Source of the DNA: Strongylocentrotus purpuratus
Lineage: Eukaryota; Echinodermata; Echinoidea; Camarodonta; Strongylocentrotidae
DNA length: 64,000 bases
Direction of reading: 5' to 3'
Assembly (NCBI RefSeq): GCF_000002235.5
Contig: NW_022145563.1
Coordinates: 912,001 to 976,000, forward strand
Positions 34,800 through 46,349 of the stretch are shown here, piece after piece. Under the pieces are notes generated by a model that did no database searches, was not told the DNA's origin, and saw only the letters and a program-made list of their open reading frames with translations. Position 1 is the stretch's first letter. The number at the start of each line of letters is the position of its first letter. The translations under genes were made by a program, and so were the position numbers.

Positions 34800-37700
34800 T
34801 AATAATAACAATAATAATAATAATAATAATAATTATTATTATTATTATTATTAAAAATATATATATTTACAAAATAAATAAATGAATAAAAAACATGGAA
34901 CCTTCTCCTTATTTTCAAAAAACCCGGACGAGAAACCAGAAATCAATTTCATATAGCCTTAGGTTTCGCAATTTAGCTTTCGGTGCGACAACGTGGGTTA
35001 TTCATAATCACCTGCCAAATTAAACTAATTGAATGAAATCCTCGCACTGATCTCCTTGACGTCACAATCGGACTTATTGATTTATTGATTTGACTAGCTC
35101 CGAAACAGCCATCTAATTAAATAGTCCATTCTATGTACTACATGCTACTAATGTTTTCATAAGTTGATATTTGCGGGGAGTCAGATGTTTACGTGGGTAA
35201 AATTTCTTAAATGCCAATATACAGTGTGTCCCTAATAGGAACCAAGGTTTTATCAGCCTAATTATTACTCAATGAACATCATTGCAAAGCTCATTGTCAC
35301 TTCTTCCTTATTAGACCATGCTCAATAGAGAGCATAAAGTGGCACTGTCGCAAACCCAGTTATCCTAGAATCGTAAGTGCATGGCTGCTTTTCGGTTCAT
35401 AATTGTTTTCACAGACCAAAATTAAATGATTCTGATTTGCTGACAGACGAAATTAAAGAAATAAAGAAAGAAAATTAAAATTGTATAACCTCAAAATGGG
35501 AGGGGAGTGTTTTTTTTTTAAAGTGCCGGGGTTGAACAGATTTGGTCTGGATGCTCAGCTCTGGAATTAAAAACTTCGGGATGGGGGGGGGGGGGGGGGG
35601 GGGTTGAGTTGGGCTTCTGTTGCAAATTCAAATTCAAATTCAAATTCAAATTCAAATTCAAATTCAAATTCAAATTCAAATTCAAATTCAAATTCAAACT
35701 CAAATTCATATTCAAATTCAAATTCAAACTTTATTGATTTCAATCCAACCAGATAGGATCATTCTCAATTTGTTATACATGGGATAACAAATTCCAAAGT
35801 TATAGTGTAACATAGATAATTGAGTGTAAGAGTAAAGATAACAATAACCAGGAATGACACAAATTAAAGGGATAGTTGAGTTCTGTTTTCAGACCGCAAA
35901 TGCCTTCAAAGTGCATGGTTATTGCTCTTATTCTTATCTATGACATTTCTAGTACCCTTTTAGAACCTAAAATTGCTATGAAGGTCATTTTAGACCCCAA
36001 AATGTGTGAAATTTAGCCAATACGATCATACCAATTCAGCTCCACTTTAAAAAAAAAACCTGGTGACCTTCAATCAATTATTTAATTAAAAATAACAATA
36101 CATGGGCCGGCTGGTTGTGCGTAATATAAGCAACACAAAAATGCCAAAAAAAACAAAACAACATCGGCATTTGCTGAAATACAACGTAAAAGGCGTTATT
36201 TCGTTTTTTTCAACGGTTTTTTCAAATTTTTCAAAATATCGAATATTTTGTGGTGGTACGCAAGTATTAAAAATCGTTATATTTTCAGCCGTCTCTGAAC
36301 CGATTTTAATCAAACAAAGATGATTTTGTCATTTAAATATTATGTTCTTTCAAATTTGACACTCAGTTTTTCATTATCTCACAAAAAAATATTTTGTGTA
36401 GCGCCCTCTGCAACAGAACTCAACTATCCCTTTAACATACTACTGCATGTCCCACATTGCATGCAATGGAGCGTTTTATGCTTCCCGGTGGGGCGGAGGG
36501 AGGGGGGGGGGATAAGACCCGGGAAGCGCAAAATTCAATCGAACTTAGCCACTGAAACAGGGAAGATCAAATTTTCTACCGACGCACTTTAAAAAAATTA
36601 CTTTTTGCGAGCGAGCGCAGAGGCCAAGAAAAGGAAAAAAATAAGAAAATTTGTATTCTGTTGTTTGAACACTTTTGACCACAGTAGCTAATTTAATCCC
36701 CTCCGTACTTTCAAGGGGTTAAGAAGCTTAAAATTGTTAAGTTAAGATACTTGCTGGGAATTTTCAAAATTTGAAGGGGAGAGAGATAACGGCTATAGAC
36801 ATCCCTCGATCATTCCTAATTAAATAATCACCGACCCTTGAACTTGGCTCGAAGACGCACGAATTCACACAGCCTGCGCCTGTGTATTGATTATTCATTA
36901 ACAATCAAAAGACCAATTAATACTGCAATGGTTTACAGGTTGTTGTATTGAGTGAGAGCGGGAAGCGACCGAACAAGAAGATTTTGATTTTTGGAATACT
37001 GAAACTATCCATTCTAGAGCAAGGCCTATAGCCAAATTATCGTACAAAATGTGGTATATGTTGATCTACAAAAAATGTTGCTACTGCGTCGGAGAAAATT
37101 GTATTCATTAACTTAATTGTAGCTTACTTGTATATGTATATGACAGTTCATGATCATCCGGGCCGCAAACCCAGTCGTTCAGTGACCTCCCAATGTTAGT
37201 ACAGTCCAGCCACGCCTTATCCTCGGATGTAAACGTGACGCCATCCACCAGTTTCACCATGAAGTCGTTTTCGTCCGCTGTGGTGATTTCGATGACCCTT
37301 GCACCGAGGCCTTGACATACGTCCCGAGCCCCCTGCCACGTGTACAGGCTCTGCATCACGAAGTAGCATCTCGAGGAGAAGGATGTCCAGCCGACGGGGC
37401 AAGCTACATCTTAATAATCATGATAATAGTAAGGATAATAGCAATAATAATAATATCAATAACAATAGTAATGATGGTATTGATAATAATAATAATAAAA
37501 GTGTAAAAATGTAAAATTTCTCGGTGTTACAATTAATAAGTCATTGAATGGGAATATGCATATATTAGACATTTCTAAGAAACTTTCAAAATATGTTGGT
37601 ATCCTTTCTAAACTAAATTTTATATTGCATAGTAATGTTTTATATATTCAAAACAATTTGAAAATACTTGTAAATCACATCTGAAAATATAATAGGTTTT

Positions 37701-40700
37701 ACAGAAAAAATCTCTAAGAATTATGACAAATTCACAAATGCAAAGTCCAAGTATACCACTCTTTAAACAGATGCAATTCGTGCCTTTATACGATTTGACT
37801 ACATTCAATACTCTATTCTAATTTGTATGTACTCCGTAAGACATAACATTTTTCATGTGAAAATATAATAACATGTTTATTCAAAATTCCATATGCCACT
37901 CGTCAAAAAGACCATTTCATCAACCCAAAGTAAAACTTACTTATTCCCTTAATTCATCAAATGATGCAGGCGTGAATTACTCGAATTTATTAACCATATA
38001 TATATATATATATAAACACATGTAAAAGCAAAACATACAATAAAATTAAGTTCAACTTTATCCTGTTTTAAAAAGCTTTGTCGAAAATTCCTATTTGAAA
38101 GTTTGTAACGACAATATTTATGTAGGTATGTGTGTATGTAGTATGTGTGCATGTTTGGGTATGGTGACTGAATTACATTTAATATAATTTGCTTTTTGTG
38201 GGGGTGGGGGCGGGCCTATTTATAAGCAATTTGCTTCTATGTGGTCCTGATTACATATTTGCTTTGTATGTTGTATGTATTCTATTTCTATTGTATGTTT
38301 TGCTTTTACATGTATATATATATATATATATATGGTTAATAAATTCGATTCAATTAAAAAAAAGTACTAATAATATTTTATTGACCAGAGGATGCCTCAT
38401 CAGTATCAATGCTATTATCCCCGAAGGCCCTGCGAATATTACCCCAACAATTGCAAAGTATCAACCTGCCCCTGGATGGAGAGTGGCGAATTTATGCAAA
38501 GGGACGTTAGTACAGGACTGGGATTCGAACCCTCAACGCATGGATTGTGAGTCAAGTAAATGAACTATGAACTACTTTACCACGATACCTCCACACATAT
38601 TCAATATTCAATGATCTATTAGTGTTTAATGCTAAATTAGATCGAATTTTTTTTTACAAGAAATCAACTCCAAGTCAATTTCAATACCCTATTGCATTGT
38701 CAGGAGGAAGGCGTAATACAGATAAAGGTAAAAGGGACAACAAGTATGAACCTCAAAGAAACTTGGTTACATTGTTCAGATGAGAGAAAATGGTGCTAAG
38801 GAAGTGACTTCAATGCTAGATGTACAATTAATGATAATCTGAACGTTTGAGTGAAAACAGACCATTATTAATGATAACATGTTTGGGAAAAACTGATCTG
38901 ATCGCTTCCTTAATTCTCCCAACTATATTATTATGATTGAATCAAATTTTAGGTGAATGTCAATCATCACAAAGCAACGAATTTGCTCTTTATACGAATT
39001 CCCAACATTTAAGTGTTGAAAGATTTCTTAAAGTCTTTTTTATGTATTATTTTCATGGGAAAACGGTTGGAAATTTTGTTGGCAAAGTTACATGCCACTT
39101 TCTCAACAGATGATGTCACAAGGGGAATGAGACCTGGAGGTTTTTGGGGTGGAGCTTAGCAAGTTTGAAAAACAAATATTTCAAAAAATATTTAGAAATC
39201 TATGAAACAAATTCAGAAGCTTACATATCAAAATATGAGATGTATGCAGGACTGCACACCCAGAGGAATACACTTGTATTTCGATGTCATGGGCCCTTTA
39301 AGGATTATTATACAGGGTGAGCCGAAAAAACCCGGACTAGACTGCTTCCGATATCATAAGGCCTAAAAAACAGAGCTGTTGTATTGCCCTTTAGGTGCCA
39401 AAACATGAGTCGGTTGGTCGGAAATTAAAAAAAAAAAATTAACTCCCTCTTTGGGCCGATATTTCTCAGTTTTGAATGCTTTAATACATTTTTCTAAAAA
39501 ACGGTAAAAAAAAAAACTTTTTTAAAAAGCCGACCGTAGATTTCAAGATTTTTGGGTCGGTCGTAAAGGGCAGTACAACATTTTTTTTTCGTAGGCCAAA
39601 TGTAGGGTCAAATTCACTGGTACCAGCGGAAGGAGAATCTTTTCACATGAAAAACTAAACCAAGATTTACACAATTTTGTGAGGTTTTTGTTTGTTTTAG
39701 GTAGCATATTTTCACGGTACTAGGCAGGAGTTCAAATCGGTCCAGTCCCAATAAAACTGCGTTTTAAATAATTCGCATAACTTTTCATGTCCGTGTTTAA
39801 AGAGTCATTCAAAAAACGCCTGATAAAAAAATGAAGAAAAACATTTATACGGAATGTTACGCAATTTAGGCAAATTGTGTATCATTGTTGTTCTAAAAAG
39901 ATTTCTCGTGTACTCGGCGGTATCAGTCAATAACCTCGCATTATTGAAAGTTTGCAATGTTTTTACGGTGAAGAAGATTTCATAGTTAACTAAATTTAAC
40001 TAGGCCTCTCTGTTGCCGTGCTGCTGTAACTGTAACGTGCCGATCAAGGGCGGATCCAGGAGGGGGCACAATATTCGTAAAATATATTGACAAGCAGATA
40101 CAAAAACAGTTCATCATGTTTTGGGGGTGCTGTTTTACTTCTCCCAAAAAGGTGGTCATCACCTCATAAAGGCGACCCATTCTTTGATACTTAGATTTCT
40201 TTATTTAGAAATTTAAAAAAAAAAAGGGGGGGGGGGGGGCTAAATCCAAACCGGGTCTTCGGATACTCCTACTTCTAAAATCACCTATTATCATATCAAG
40301 AAGATGAATCCGGGATTCATCGCGTTTTTGTTACTGTTTTTTGTGACTATATATATATATATATTAACGTTCTGTTGCTTAAAATTTGATCCGATGCCAG
40401 AAATAGACTAGTTCATAATTTTTCATTATTCCCATATTTACCTCCCACTTTCACGTAAAAAATAGAGGCTCCGTTATCCATTTGTAAACGAAAAGAAACG
40501 ACATAAAAGAAATTGGTCTTACCCCTCATTAAAGTGAAAAGTAAATCATTTAAAGAAATATTCAAGCTGTTAGAAATGGCGGAGGAAGAGAAAATCACAT
40601 TCTTTTAAACAATCGCAAAGATCGCAACGCCTCGTGCACCGTCTAATGAAATGCGCTAACTTTACAATGACATATTATGCAGTCCGAACCTGATTTCTAC

Positions 40701-40870
40701 GAAGATTACAAAAGGGTATTGGAATTGCAGTTGAGTTAATTTCTCGAAAGTCTATGCAATCGTCTGGATATGGCAGAATTTGACTTACCCGATTCCGTCG
40801 ACAAACAACTACGACCGAGAAAAAGAATGCTAAATGCAATTAATCCTTCTAAAATGTGAATTGGAAACAT
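25784..40870 (-). CDS. secreted C-type lectin + PAN/apple domain protein, complete gene (4 exons)
   Basis: Exons 40870-40789, 37409-37128, 29560-29447 and 26055-25784 join to 750 nt: 249 residues and TGA, with all phases matching (each junction 1+2). Residues 1-22 form a signal peptide (MFPIHILE, then hydrophobic GLIAFSILFLG). The C-type lectin domain spans residues 31-158, with Cys pairs 31/42, 59/158 and 136/150, an EPN motif at 127-129 and WND at 145-147. In this family EPN plus WND indicates Ca2+-dependent mannose/GlcNAc-type sugar binding. Cys97 and Cys109 are an extra pair, and the usual WIGL is AWLD. A PAN/apple domain (about 182-242, six Cys at 182, 199, 203, 210, 222, 242) closes the protein. 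Extracellular recognition or innate immunity is an inference. Candidate poly(A) signals on this strand are at 25334-25329 and 25215-25210. Confidence 0.88.
27271..27412. repeat. purine-only GGGGGAAGA tract
   Basis: About 140 bp almost entirely of A and G on the + strand, built from variants of GAGGGGGAAG. It has mirror symmetry, runs of 4-5 G every 8-10 nt, and potential for triplex or G-quadruplex structure. Confidence 0.9.
27726..28034. mobile_element. 309-bp MITE with ~75-bp ends and internal GATATCAAGAATTC repeats
   Basis: Left end CAGGGCTCCCACTTAGCCGA..., right end ...TCGGCTAAGTGGGAGCCCTG, complementary through AGATCGCGCCAGCTCGCCAC. The centre (27808-27950) has five or more imperfect units of TTGATATCAAGAAATCAATTC type, themselves palindromic. 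CAGGG ends suggest a hAT-type element. Confidence 0.8.
28998..29068 (-). mobile_element. tRNA-like SINE head fragment
   Basis: On the - strand TCGTGGTCTAGCGGTTTTAT... GTGGATTCGAGCCCCGGC has recognisable A- and B-box-like motifs, but the stems do not pair properly and no SINE body follows. Confidence 0.55.
29111..29410. mobile_element. 300-bp inverted-repeat element with AAAATGGCCGC motifs
   Basis: AACATGTTTAGCGTC at the left and GACGCTAAACATGT at the right. The interior has AAAATGGCCGC twice, AAGATGGCCGCC once, and long T and A runs. It ends 37 nt from the exon 3 boundary. Confidence 0.7.
29447..29560 (-). CDS. lectin-PAN gene exon 3 (Ca2+/sugar-binding end of the lectin domain)
   Basis: Acceptor TTTTTTCTTTCAAG (29562-29561), donor GAGA|GTAAGT. 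Encodes (N)WKPNEPNNAGSEHCMEMYGT and GIWNDKSCEAQNLAICE: EPN and WND motifs plus the last three CTLD cysteines. Confidence 0.92.
31261..31626. mobile_element. 366-bp MITE, AGGTAAAGACCAGT family, copy A
   Basis: TTAA (31257-31260) then AGGTAAAGACCAGT; right end ACTGGTCTTTACCT followed by TTCA, a one-base change from TTAA. An opposite-orientation copy lies at 54831-55196 and fragments at 16786-16925 and elsewhere. Confidence 0.8.
32047..32222. mobile_element. SINE fragment (same family as 6410-6712)
   Basis: AATAATAATACTCAG, TTATATAGCGCGTATT, GGTACCCATTTACATCACC and TGGGTCGAGAGTGGCAA in the expected order; headless. Confidence 0.75.
34716..34853. repeat. (AAT)n microsatellite
   Basis: About 138 bp of nearly pure AAT repeat with a few AAC units, ending in ATT repeats, so the 3' end is locally self-complementary. 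Any open frame here is poly-Asn/poly-Tyr and not a gene. Confidence 0.95.
35626..35737. repeat. (AAATTC)n tandem repeat
   Basis: Eighteen or so AAATTC units with small changes, running into TTTATTGATTTCAATCCAACC. A similar TTGAA-type tract ends the retrotransposon at 42407, so this may be the 3' tail of a retroelement in reverse orientation. Confidence 0.9.
35868..36431. mobile_element. 564-bp MITE with TTAA target duplication
   Basis: TTAA (35864-35867) then AGGGATAGTTGAGTTCTGTT; right end AACAGAACTCAACTATCCCT then TTAA (36432-36435). The 20-bp terminal repeats are perfect. Confidence 0.88.
37128..37409 (-). CDS. lectin-PAN gene exon 2 (N-terminal two thirds of the lectin domain)
   Basis: Acceptor ATTAAG|AT (37411-37410), donor ACAA|GTAAGC (37127). 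Encodes VACPVGWTSFSSRCYFVMQ, the long-form CTLD start, then WQGARDVCQGLGARVIEIT, and ends ...DHELSYTYT. 282 nt, in phase with exons 1 and 3. The acceptor lies next to an (AAT)-type microsatellite and has a poor pyrimidine tract. Confidence 0.88.
37410..40788 (-). other. intron 1 of the lectin-PAN gene
   Basis: Starts in AAT-type microsatellite sequence (37411-37500) and holds TA repeats (37997-38014, 38312-38333, 40349-40365), a degenerate tRNA-derived SINE (38365-38592), and an A- and T-run region with GAGCCGAAAAAACCC and GGCGGATCCAGGAGGGGG transposon-end-like motifs (39310-40070). No exon seen. Confidence 0.65.
38365..38592 (-). mobile_element. degenerate tRNA-derived SINE
   Basis: Follows the order of the 6410-6712 SINE (TTTATTGACC..., CCTGGATGGAGAGTGGCGAA, AAAGGGACGTTAGT) and ends with a tRNA-like head containing the complement of a B box, GGATTCGAACCC. 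Confidence 0.6.
40789..40870 (-). CDS. lectin-PAN gene exon 1 (signal peptide)
   Basis: The ATG at 40870-40868 has A at -3. Encodes MFPIHILEGLIAFSILFLGR and SCLSTES plus one base. Donor G|GTAAGTC at 40788. An in-frame ATG further upstream (40918) would add a polar 16-residue leader before the hydrophobic stretch; the internal ATG gives a normal signal peptide and is preferred. Confidence 0.8.
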
Positions 40871-41227
40871 GATGGCCAAATTGGCTCCGTCACAGGATAA
40901 GTTCTGGTATGTGTCCACACTTTTGTGACCATGCTTTCTGCCGCGATCTTCGGTATATTTTTGAGGTTGATTTTACACCAACCGATCGATCGCCTGCAAA
41001 TAGGCGCGCGCACTTTTTGTTTTACCAATCATTCCGTAAGTATACCAATGCTCTTGGGAAAACGATGGAAAGCTAATTTAATTTCGTGTTATTACCACAG
41101 GTTAGAGAAACTGTCATGGAAACCCTGGAATACTAATATTTGTACTAATTACTCAAATAACTCGATAATTTCAGCAGACATTAAAGCGGGACTCCACTAG
41201 TATCTACTTGCCTCCTCTATATAGCCA

Positions 41228-41445
41228 ATGATAATAATCATTGCTATCATCATAATAATCATTGCTATCATCATAATAATCATTGCTATCATCATAATAA
41301 TCATTGTTATCATCATAATAATCATTGTTATCATCATAATAATCATTGTTATCATCATAATCATCAATATTATTTTCATTATCACCATCATCATCATCAT
41401 TATTATTATCACTTTCATTATTATTATTATCAATATTATTATGAA
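41228..41445. repeat. ATC/ATT microsatellite with 21-nt higher-order unit
   Basis: Seven near-identical units of AATCATTGCTATCATCATAAT or AATCATTGTTATCATCATAAT type, followed by irregular ATC/ATT repeats. It abuts the 5' end of the retrotransposon fragment and reads as poly-Ile in frame with it. Confidence 0.9.
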
Positions 41446-42407
41446 AATGATTATAGATTTTCGGAGAAGTCCACAAGCAAGACCACCGCTTACTATTCAG
41501 GGGTCGGCTGTGGAAAGAGTTGACAGTTATAAGTACTTGGGAACAACGGTATCTGATTCACTCGACTGGTCATCAAATGTTACCTTGCTTAGAAAAAAGT
41601 GCAATCAGAGAATGTACTTCTTGAAAATGATGAGAAAGATGCATGTAGACAAAACAATTCTGACTCTATTCTACAGATCATTGATAGAGAGTGTAGCTAC
41701 ATACAACATAATATGCTATTTTGGGAATGCAACTCAAAAAGATAAGAAGAAGTTAGACAGTACGAGGAGAGTAGCACAACAGATAATTGGCAGTAGCCTA
41801 CACGCAGTATCTACACTGTATGAAGAAAGAGTAGTTGCTAAAGTCAAACGAATCATGAACGACCCCACCCACCCGCTTCACACTAATTACAATTATAATA
41901 GGTCAGGCTTTCGTTTGTGTGTGCCCAGGTCTGCACGAGTGAGAACTCGGCAATCATTCATAGCAAACTCCATCCATATGTACAACGGAATGTCTCAAAG
42001 ACCCAGTGTTGTACTTTAATATCATATTTAATCTAATTAATAATTCCCAAATTGGTTTACGACGAAAATACATGTATGGGTAGATTGGATACCAAACCTC
42101 CTCAGAATATCAGTATATTTATATTTACCTCACCTGTTAAATCGTTTGATCACCTGACACCTCCTCTTGCTCTGCTTCATTTACTATGTTAACTATTGTT
42201 CTGAATTAGTGTTTATAAAACAACATTCGATCCTCTGTTAATCTGTGCTTAATATGTTAAACCTTGTGTATTCACTGTTAATGTCTACATTTTTGTAAAT
42301 ACATTAGTAATTGTTAATCTGTATATGTTACACCAGTGAAAATCAAATATCCAGAAATGGACAATAAATACTAAATTGAATTGAAATTGAATTGAATTGA
42401 ATTGAAG
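41440..42407 (+). mobile_element. 5'-truncated non-LTR retrotransposon (CR1/L2-type ORF2 end and 3'UTR)
   Basis: An intact frame to TAA at 42017-42019 encodes VDSYKYLGTTVSDSLDWSSN (the end of the reverse-transcriptase domain), LFYRSLIESVATYNIICYFG and a C-terminal IMNDPTHPLH..SGFRLCVPRS block. This order (YLG...FY.S.IES...DP.HPLH) is typical of CR1/L2/Rex-like elements. The 3'UTR ends in a (TTGAA)n tail at about 42372-42407, a usual end for this group. The catalytic domain is absent. Confidence 0.85.
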
Positions 42408-43194
42408 GTCGCCAATGCGCGTCACGCAATGAAGCAATGGCAGTCAGATCTACTATGATAATTACACCAGATGACAACGGAAAGATAATAGTACTGGATG
42501 TAAGTTAGGTTACGGATAGGGTGCTCAGACAATGTGGAAAATGTAATTCAGCTGAGTACCAAATCATCCATGATAATTACAAATTTACAACTAATATGCA
42601 GGTAGATTCCGTGGAATTAGTCCCGCATGACATAAGTCCGATTGATCTACCAGTCTGACGCCTACGTAGATGGCGTCGGGTAGATCTCGTATACAATCTT
42701 CATGATTGCAGTGCTTTCTGCTATCACTACTATTAATTAGTCATAGTCATATCAACAGATTTTTCATTCATGGATGAATAATGAAAATGCTGTAAATCTA
42801 TTTATTAAAAAGGTTAAGTACTAATAACAAAAAATGATTAAAATGGATAAGCTGTTGAACAATATCTACCTTATTTAAAACTGGTATTCGCCACACCAGC
42901 AACACGAAGTGGTCAAGATGTTCGGGACAGGGTGTTCGGGACAACGGATCATGTCTTCGGGATTTAATTGGCGAGGCCCGATGCTCTGAAGTTCTGCAAG
43001 TTCTACAAGAAGGACACCCCCTCCCCCCCCCCCCCCCCCTGCGTACGCGCCTGGATTCAGGGGAACAGGGGCACGTGGTCCTCCCCGCCCCAAAAAGAGG
43101 AAGGAAAAAGAGGAAGAAGGGGACTGATGACTTTTTGGTTTGTTTTGTTTGCTACAAAATTTCCTGACCCCCTCCCGATCTGTCACTGCGTGTG

Positions 43195-43232
<38 letters not shown>

Positions 43233-43936
43233 CTATCTCCCCCATTTTTTCTCTCTCTCTGTCTCTCTAAACACACACCCACCCACCCTCATGTATTTAC
43301 AAACGCATAAGTAACAGATGCACACACTAGCTGTCAAGAATACACAGTAGACACACACAATGAGTATGAATTATCTTATCAGGATTAATCAAATTATCTT
43401 AATTAAAAGTGGTTGCCATAACCTTGAAATTTCCCCCAAACCCATGGATAAGAAGTTTTTAAAGGTTTGTCACCGAAACGGCAGCCATATTTTGAATGTT
43501 CATGGTCAAGGTAAGCACTTTTATTTTTTAAAGTTGTATAGCTGAATTTGCCAGATCAGAAAACATATTATTAGACACTAAAATCATTAGAATGGGACGT
43601 GTTGGTGAATTTGACCACCAGTCTCAAGTGCATTAACCTTTTTGACCATAGCGCCCTCATTTTAGGTCGGAGGTATAACAAACTATACATTTTTGGAATC
43701 CTCATGATCAGAAGAGTAATTTGATATGCATATCGACACGATTTGAATGCATTTGAATTTCGACCCCTGTTTGACCTTTGTTGGCCCCTCACGAAAATGC
43801 TCGGGATTTTCAAGGGGGCAGCCCAAGTCAAAATTGTTCGGTATTCATCAGGGAACACAAAAATACTTTCAAACCTTTGTTTCCAGAGATTAGTCACGGA
43901 TCCTACACGCTGGTCTCCTACTACAGGAACCAATAA

Positions 43937-44647
43937 CCCATTCACAGTGGTTTTGAAATTTGTAGCGGCGTTGTAGCGGAGCGGCGACACCGCCATAACA
44001 CCGCTACAAATGCATTCACAGTAGAAAAGTTATCCCGCTGCAGCAGCGGGATAAATATCATGTACCCATTCACGCTGCAGCGGGTGATTTTTATTACCTC
44101 CGTAACAAACACGTGTATGCATGGCTCATGACCCGCGAGTGACCCCGATATGACCGGAAATACTTCAGCGCGGGGTTGCTTTTTGTATCCTCGATCATAT
44201 TACTTTTTAAAAAACTAGCATTTTTATTGCTTCCAGTCAGAATATTTTAATTTTTTGAAGTGTGAAATATTTTTATTTGGATAATTATAATATCTACATA
44301 ATAATAAAATCAATTTGAATCCACTGGTTACTTTATTTCTATTTCACTTTATGTTCCCCATTGCTGGAGAAAAGAGGTCAGTGATAGGTAAGTAAACAAA
44401 TCACACGTGTTTGTAGCGGTGTTATAGCGGAGAGCCTTCACACTGAGTAAACACCGCGACAGCAGCGGGACTGTCCCGCTGCTGTAGCTAGGCGTGCCTA
44501 GCGATAGTTTGTGTCGGCGTTATCGCTAGGCGGTGTTATCCCGCGATAGTTTATAACGGGTCCGAGCCTTCACACTGAAGACAACACCGCGACAGCAGCG
44601 GGACAGTCCCGCTGCTGTCGCGGTGTTTGAGGCCACTGTGAATGGGG
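43937..44647. mobile_element. 711-bp element with CCCATTCACAGTGG ends and GC-rich palindromes
   Basis: CCCATTCACAGTGG at the left, CCACTGTGAATGGGG at the right, possibly with a TA target. Absent from copy 2 of the duplication. The interior holds repeated GTAGCGGCGTTGTAGCGG-type sequence and perfect palindromes such as CAGCAGCGGGACAGTCCCGC with its continuation, GC-rich against an AT-rich background. Confidence 0.8.
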
Positions 44648-45067
44648 TATTTGAATAATAACTGCCAAAGTCCTGGATGTGCTTCATGAATACCTTTTGT
44701 TTGCCCTCTTGAAAAGAATACTTCCACCTGCGTATCTTAGAATGTACCGTTGGTGCATAAATGAATAATGTTACATAACTTTCATGAGCGAATATCCAGT
44801 ATTCATCTCTGTGGGTTTTTACCTTTTTGGTACAAATGACCTTTATCTGCTCATGCACAGATTGTATCTGTAAACTCCCTTATTGTTAGGGCTCACAAGG
44901 CATCAAGCTTCGCTTACCTTGGCGTCCTGACCAGTTCTGTTTGTAAGTTTATATTTCTCCATAGGCCTATATTACTGATTTTCTGTGTGTATTCAGAACT
45001 GAAAAGTAAATGAAATGAAATCAGTATTCTCATTATTATTATTATTATTATTGATATTATCATCACT

Positions 45068-45099
<32 letters not shown>

Positions 45100-46052
45100 T
45101 ATTTTCATTTTTCTAAACATCCTTAATTATTGTATGAATAGCATGCCTACAGGCCTCTTCTTTATCAAATCTCAACTCTGCTGCACAATAATGATGATAA
45201 GGACACGCTAAATTATTATTATGTAGCTGACATGTGGTTGGGATCAAAGCACATTGCACAAAAATTGTAAGCAAACTTTGTACAAAAATAATTAGCATTC
45301 ATGTTATCTACTCTGTTGATATTTTGTGGTTCTTAATTGTATTTTATCCGAACATTCATGATATTGGTTCTGGCGTTACGTGTTAGTTTTCTCTCACTTG
45401 CTATTAGATTCTTTCTCTATTTGTTTTTGTTCATTATGTTCCTTTTCCGATATGATAGTATATTTTCTGTAATGAGCTGTTCGGTTTTCTGTTCATGCAT
45501 CTTTTAACTGTTCATCTTACTCTTACTCCATTGAACGAAGCATGCAATGTCTTTTATTTAAATTCTATCGAATAGCTCCGGGTACTGTAAAAAAAAAAAT
45601 CATCTTACCTGATGTAATTCAGTATAAGAGTATGAAATCCATTGGTCTATATTAGATATAATATATCTCTCAACTCAATATTTGTAACCTAAGCTAGCTT
45701 AACAAAGCATGTAAATTTGCTACTTTTTAATGGCCTACATAATGAGCTATATAAACTTATAATGATTCAATCCAATTCAATCAAGGTTTATGAAAGACAT
45801 GAATGGCAGTCATAGACAATCGGATAGTTACATGTAGACATGTTCTTTCTATCTCCAAATTGATTTGGATCAATTTTTGCTGGCATATCTTCCCACAGCC
45901 ATTTCGATGCTGATAACGACGATGATGGTATCGGTAATAATAGATCCAAAATAGATTTCATACAGTTTAGAAGCGAACAAAACAAACTCCAAGATCTACC
46001 AGTAAAATAATGTTTACAAATTTTTCAATTCTAATACCCAAATATTAATTAA

Positions 46053-46349
46053 CCACTTGACTGCTAATGGCTTAAAACACGCCTGTGCTACAGCATTTTT
46101 GTACTGTACAAAAACTTAACCAAAAATGTACTCTGTACACAAAAAAGTCGGTCTTTTCTAGAAAAGCGCCATCTACTGTTCGAGACCTGTATTACATCAT
46201 CGCAGTGCTAATTACACAGTAGGGGGTAGGCCTTATGAAGTGCTACGGTCTTGAACATGCAATGCACTAAGCACGTACATATAAGTGGTGCGCACAGACA
46301 TACAAGAGCGAGAACATAATATACATGTACGTGGTGAGCAGTCAAGTGG
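46053..46349. mobile_element. 297-bp TTAA MITE, with empty site in the other copy
   Basis: TTAA (46049-46052), CCACTTGACTGCT ... AGCAGTCAAGTGG, TTAA (46350-46353). Copy 2 reads ATTAATTAAATAGAT at 50455-50469 with one TTAA, which is the pre-insertion state. This is direct evidence of TTAA-targeted insertion as in piggyBac-type elements. Confidence 0.92.

Larger units (their letters stand above)
29561..37127 (-). other. intron 2 of the lectin-PAN gene
   Basis: Repeat-rich, no exon recognised. Contains TTAA MITEs at 31261-31626 and 35868-36431, a SINE fragment (32047-32222), partial MITE copies (about 33000-33160, 34080-34350), an (AAT)n microsatellite (34716-34853), an (AAATTC)n tract (35626-35737) and several runs of G or C. 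Confidence 0.7.

Noticed and set aside
34651..34918. Poly-Asn and poly-Tyr open frames
   Set aside because: Both are readings of the (AAT)n microsatellite.
35518..35727. Frame of repeated Asn-Leu
   Set aside because: Reading of the (AAATTC)n tract.
41228..41445. Start of a 263-codon open frame reading poly-Ile
   Set aside because: The N-terminal part is the ATC/ATT microsatellite; only the later part (from about 41440) is retrotransposon coding sequence.
43571..43996. 141-codon open frame on the - strand in the duplication
   Set aside because: The homologous stretch in copy 2 (about 48767-48982) shifts frame part-way and no known domain is visible, so it is a chance frame in repeat DNA.
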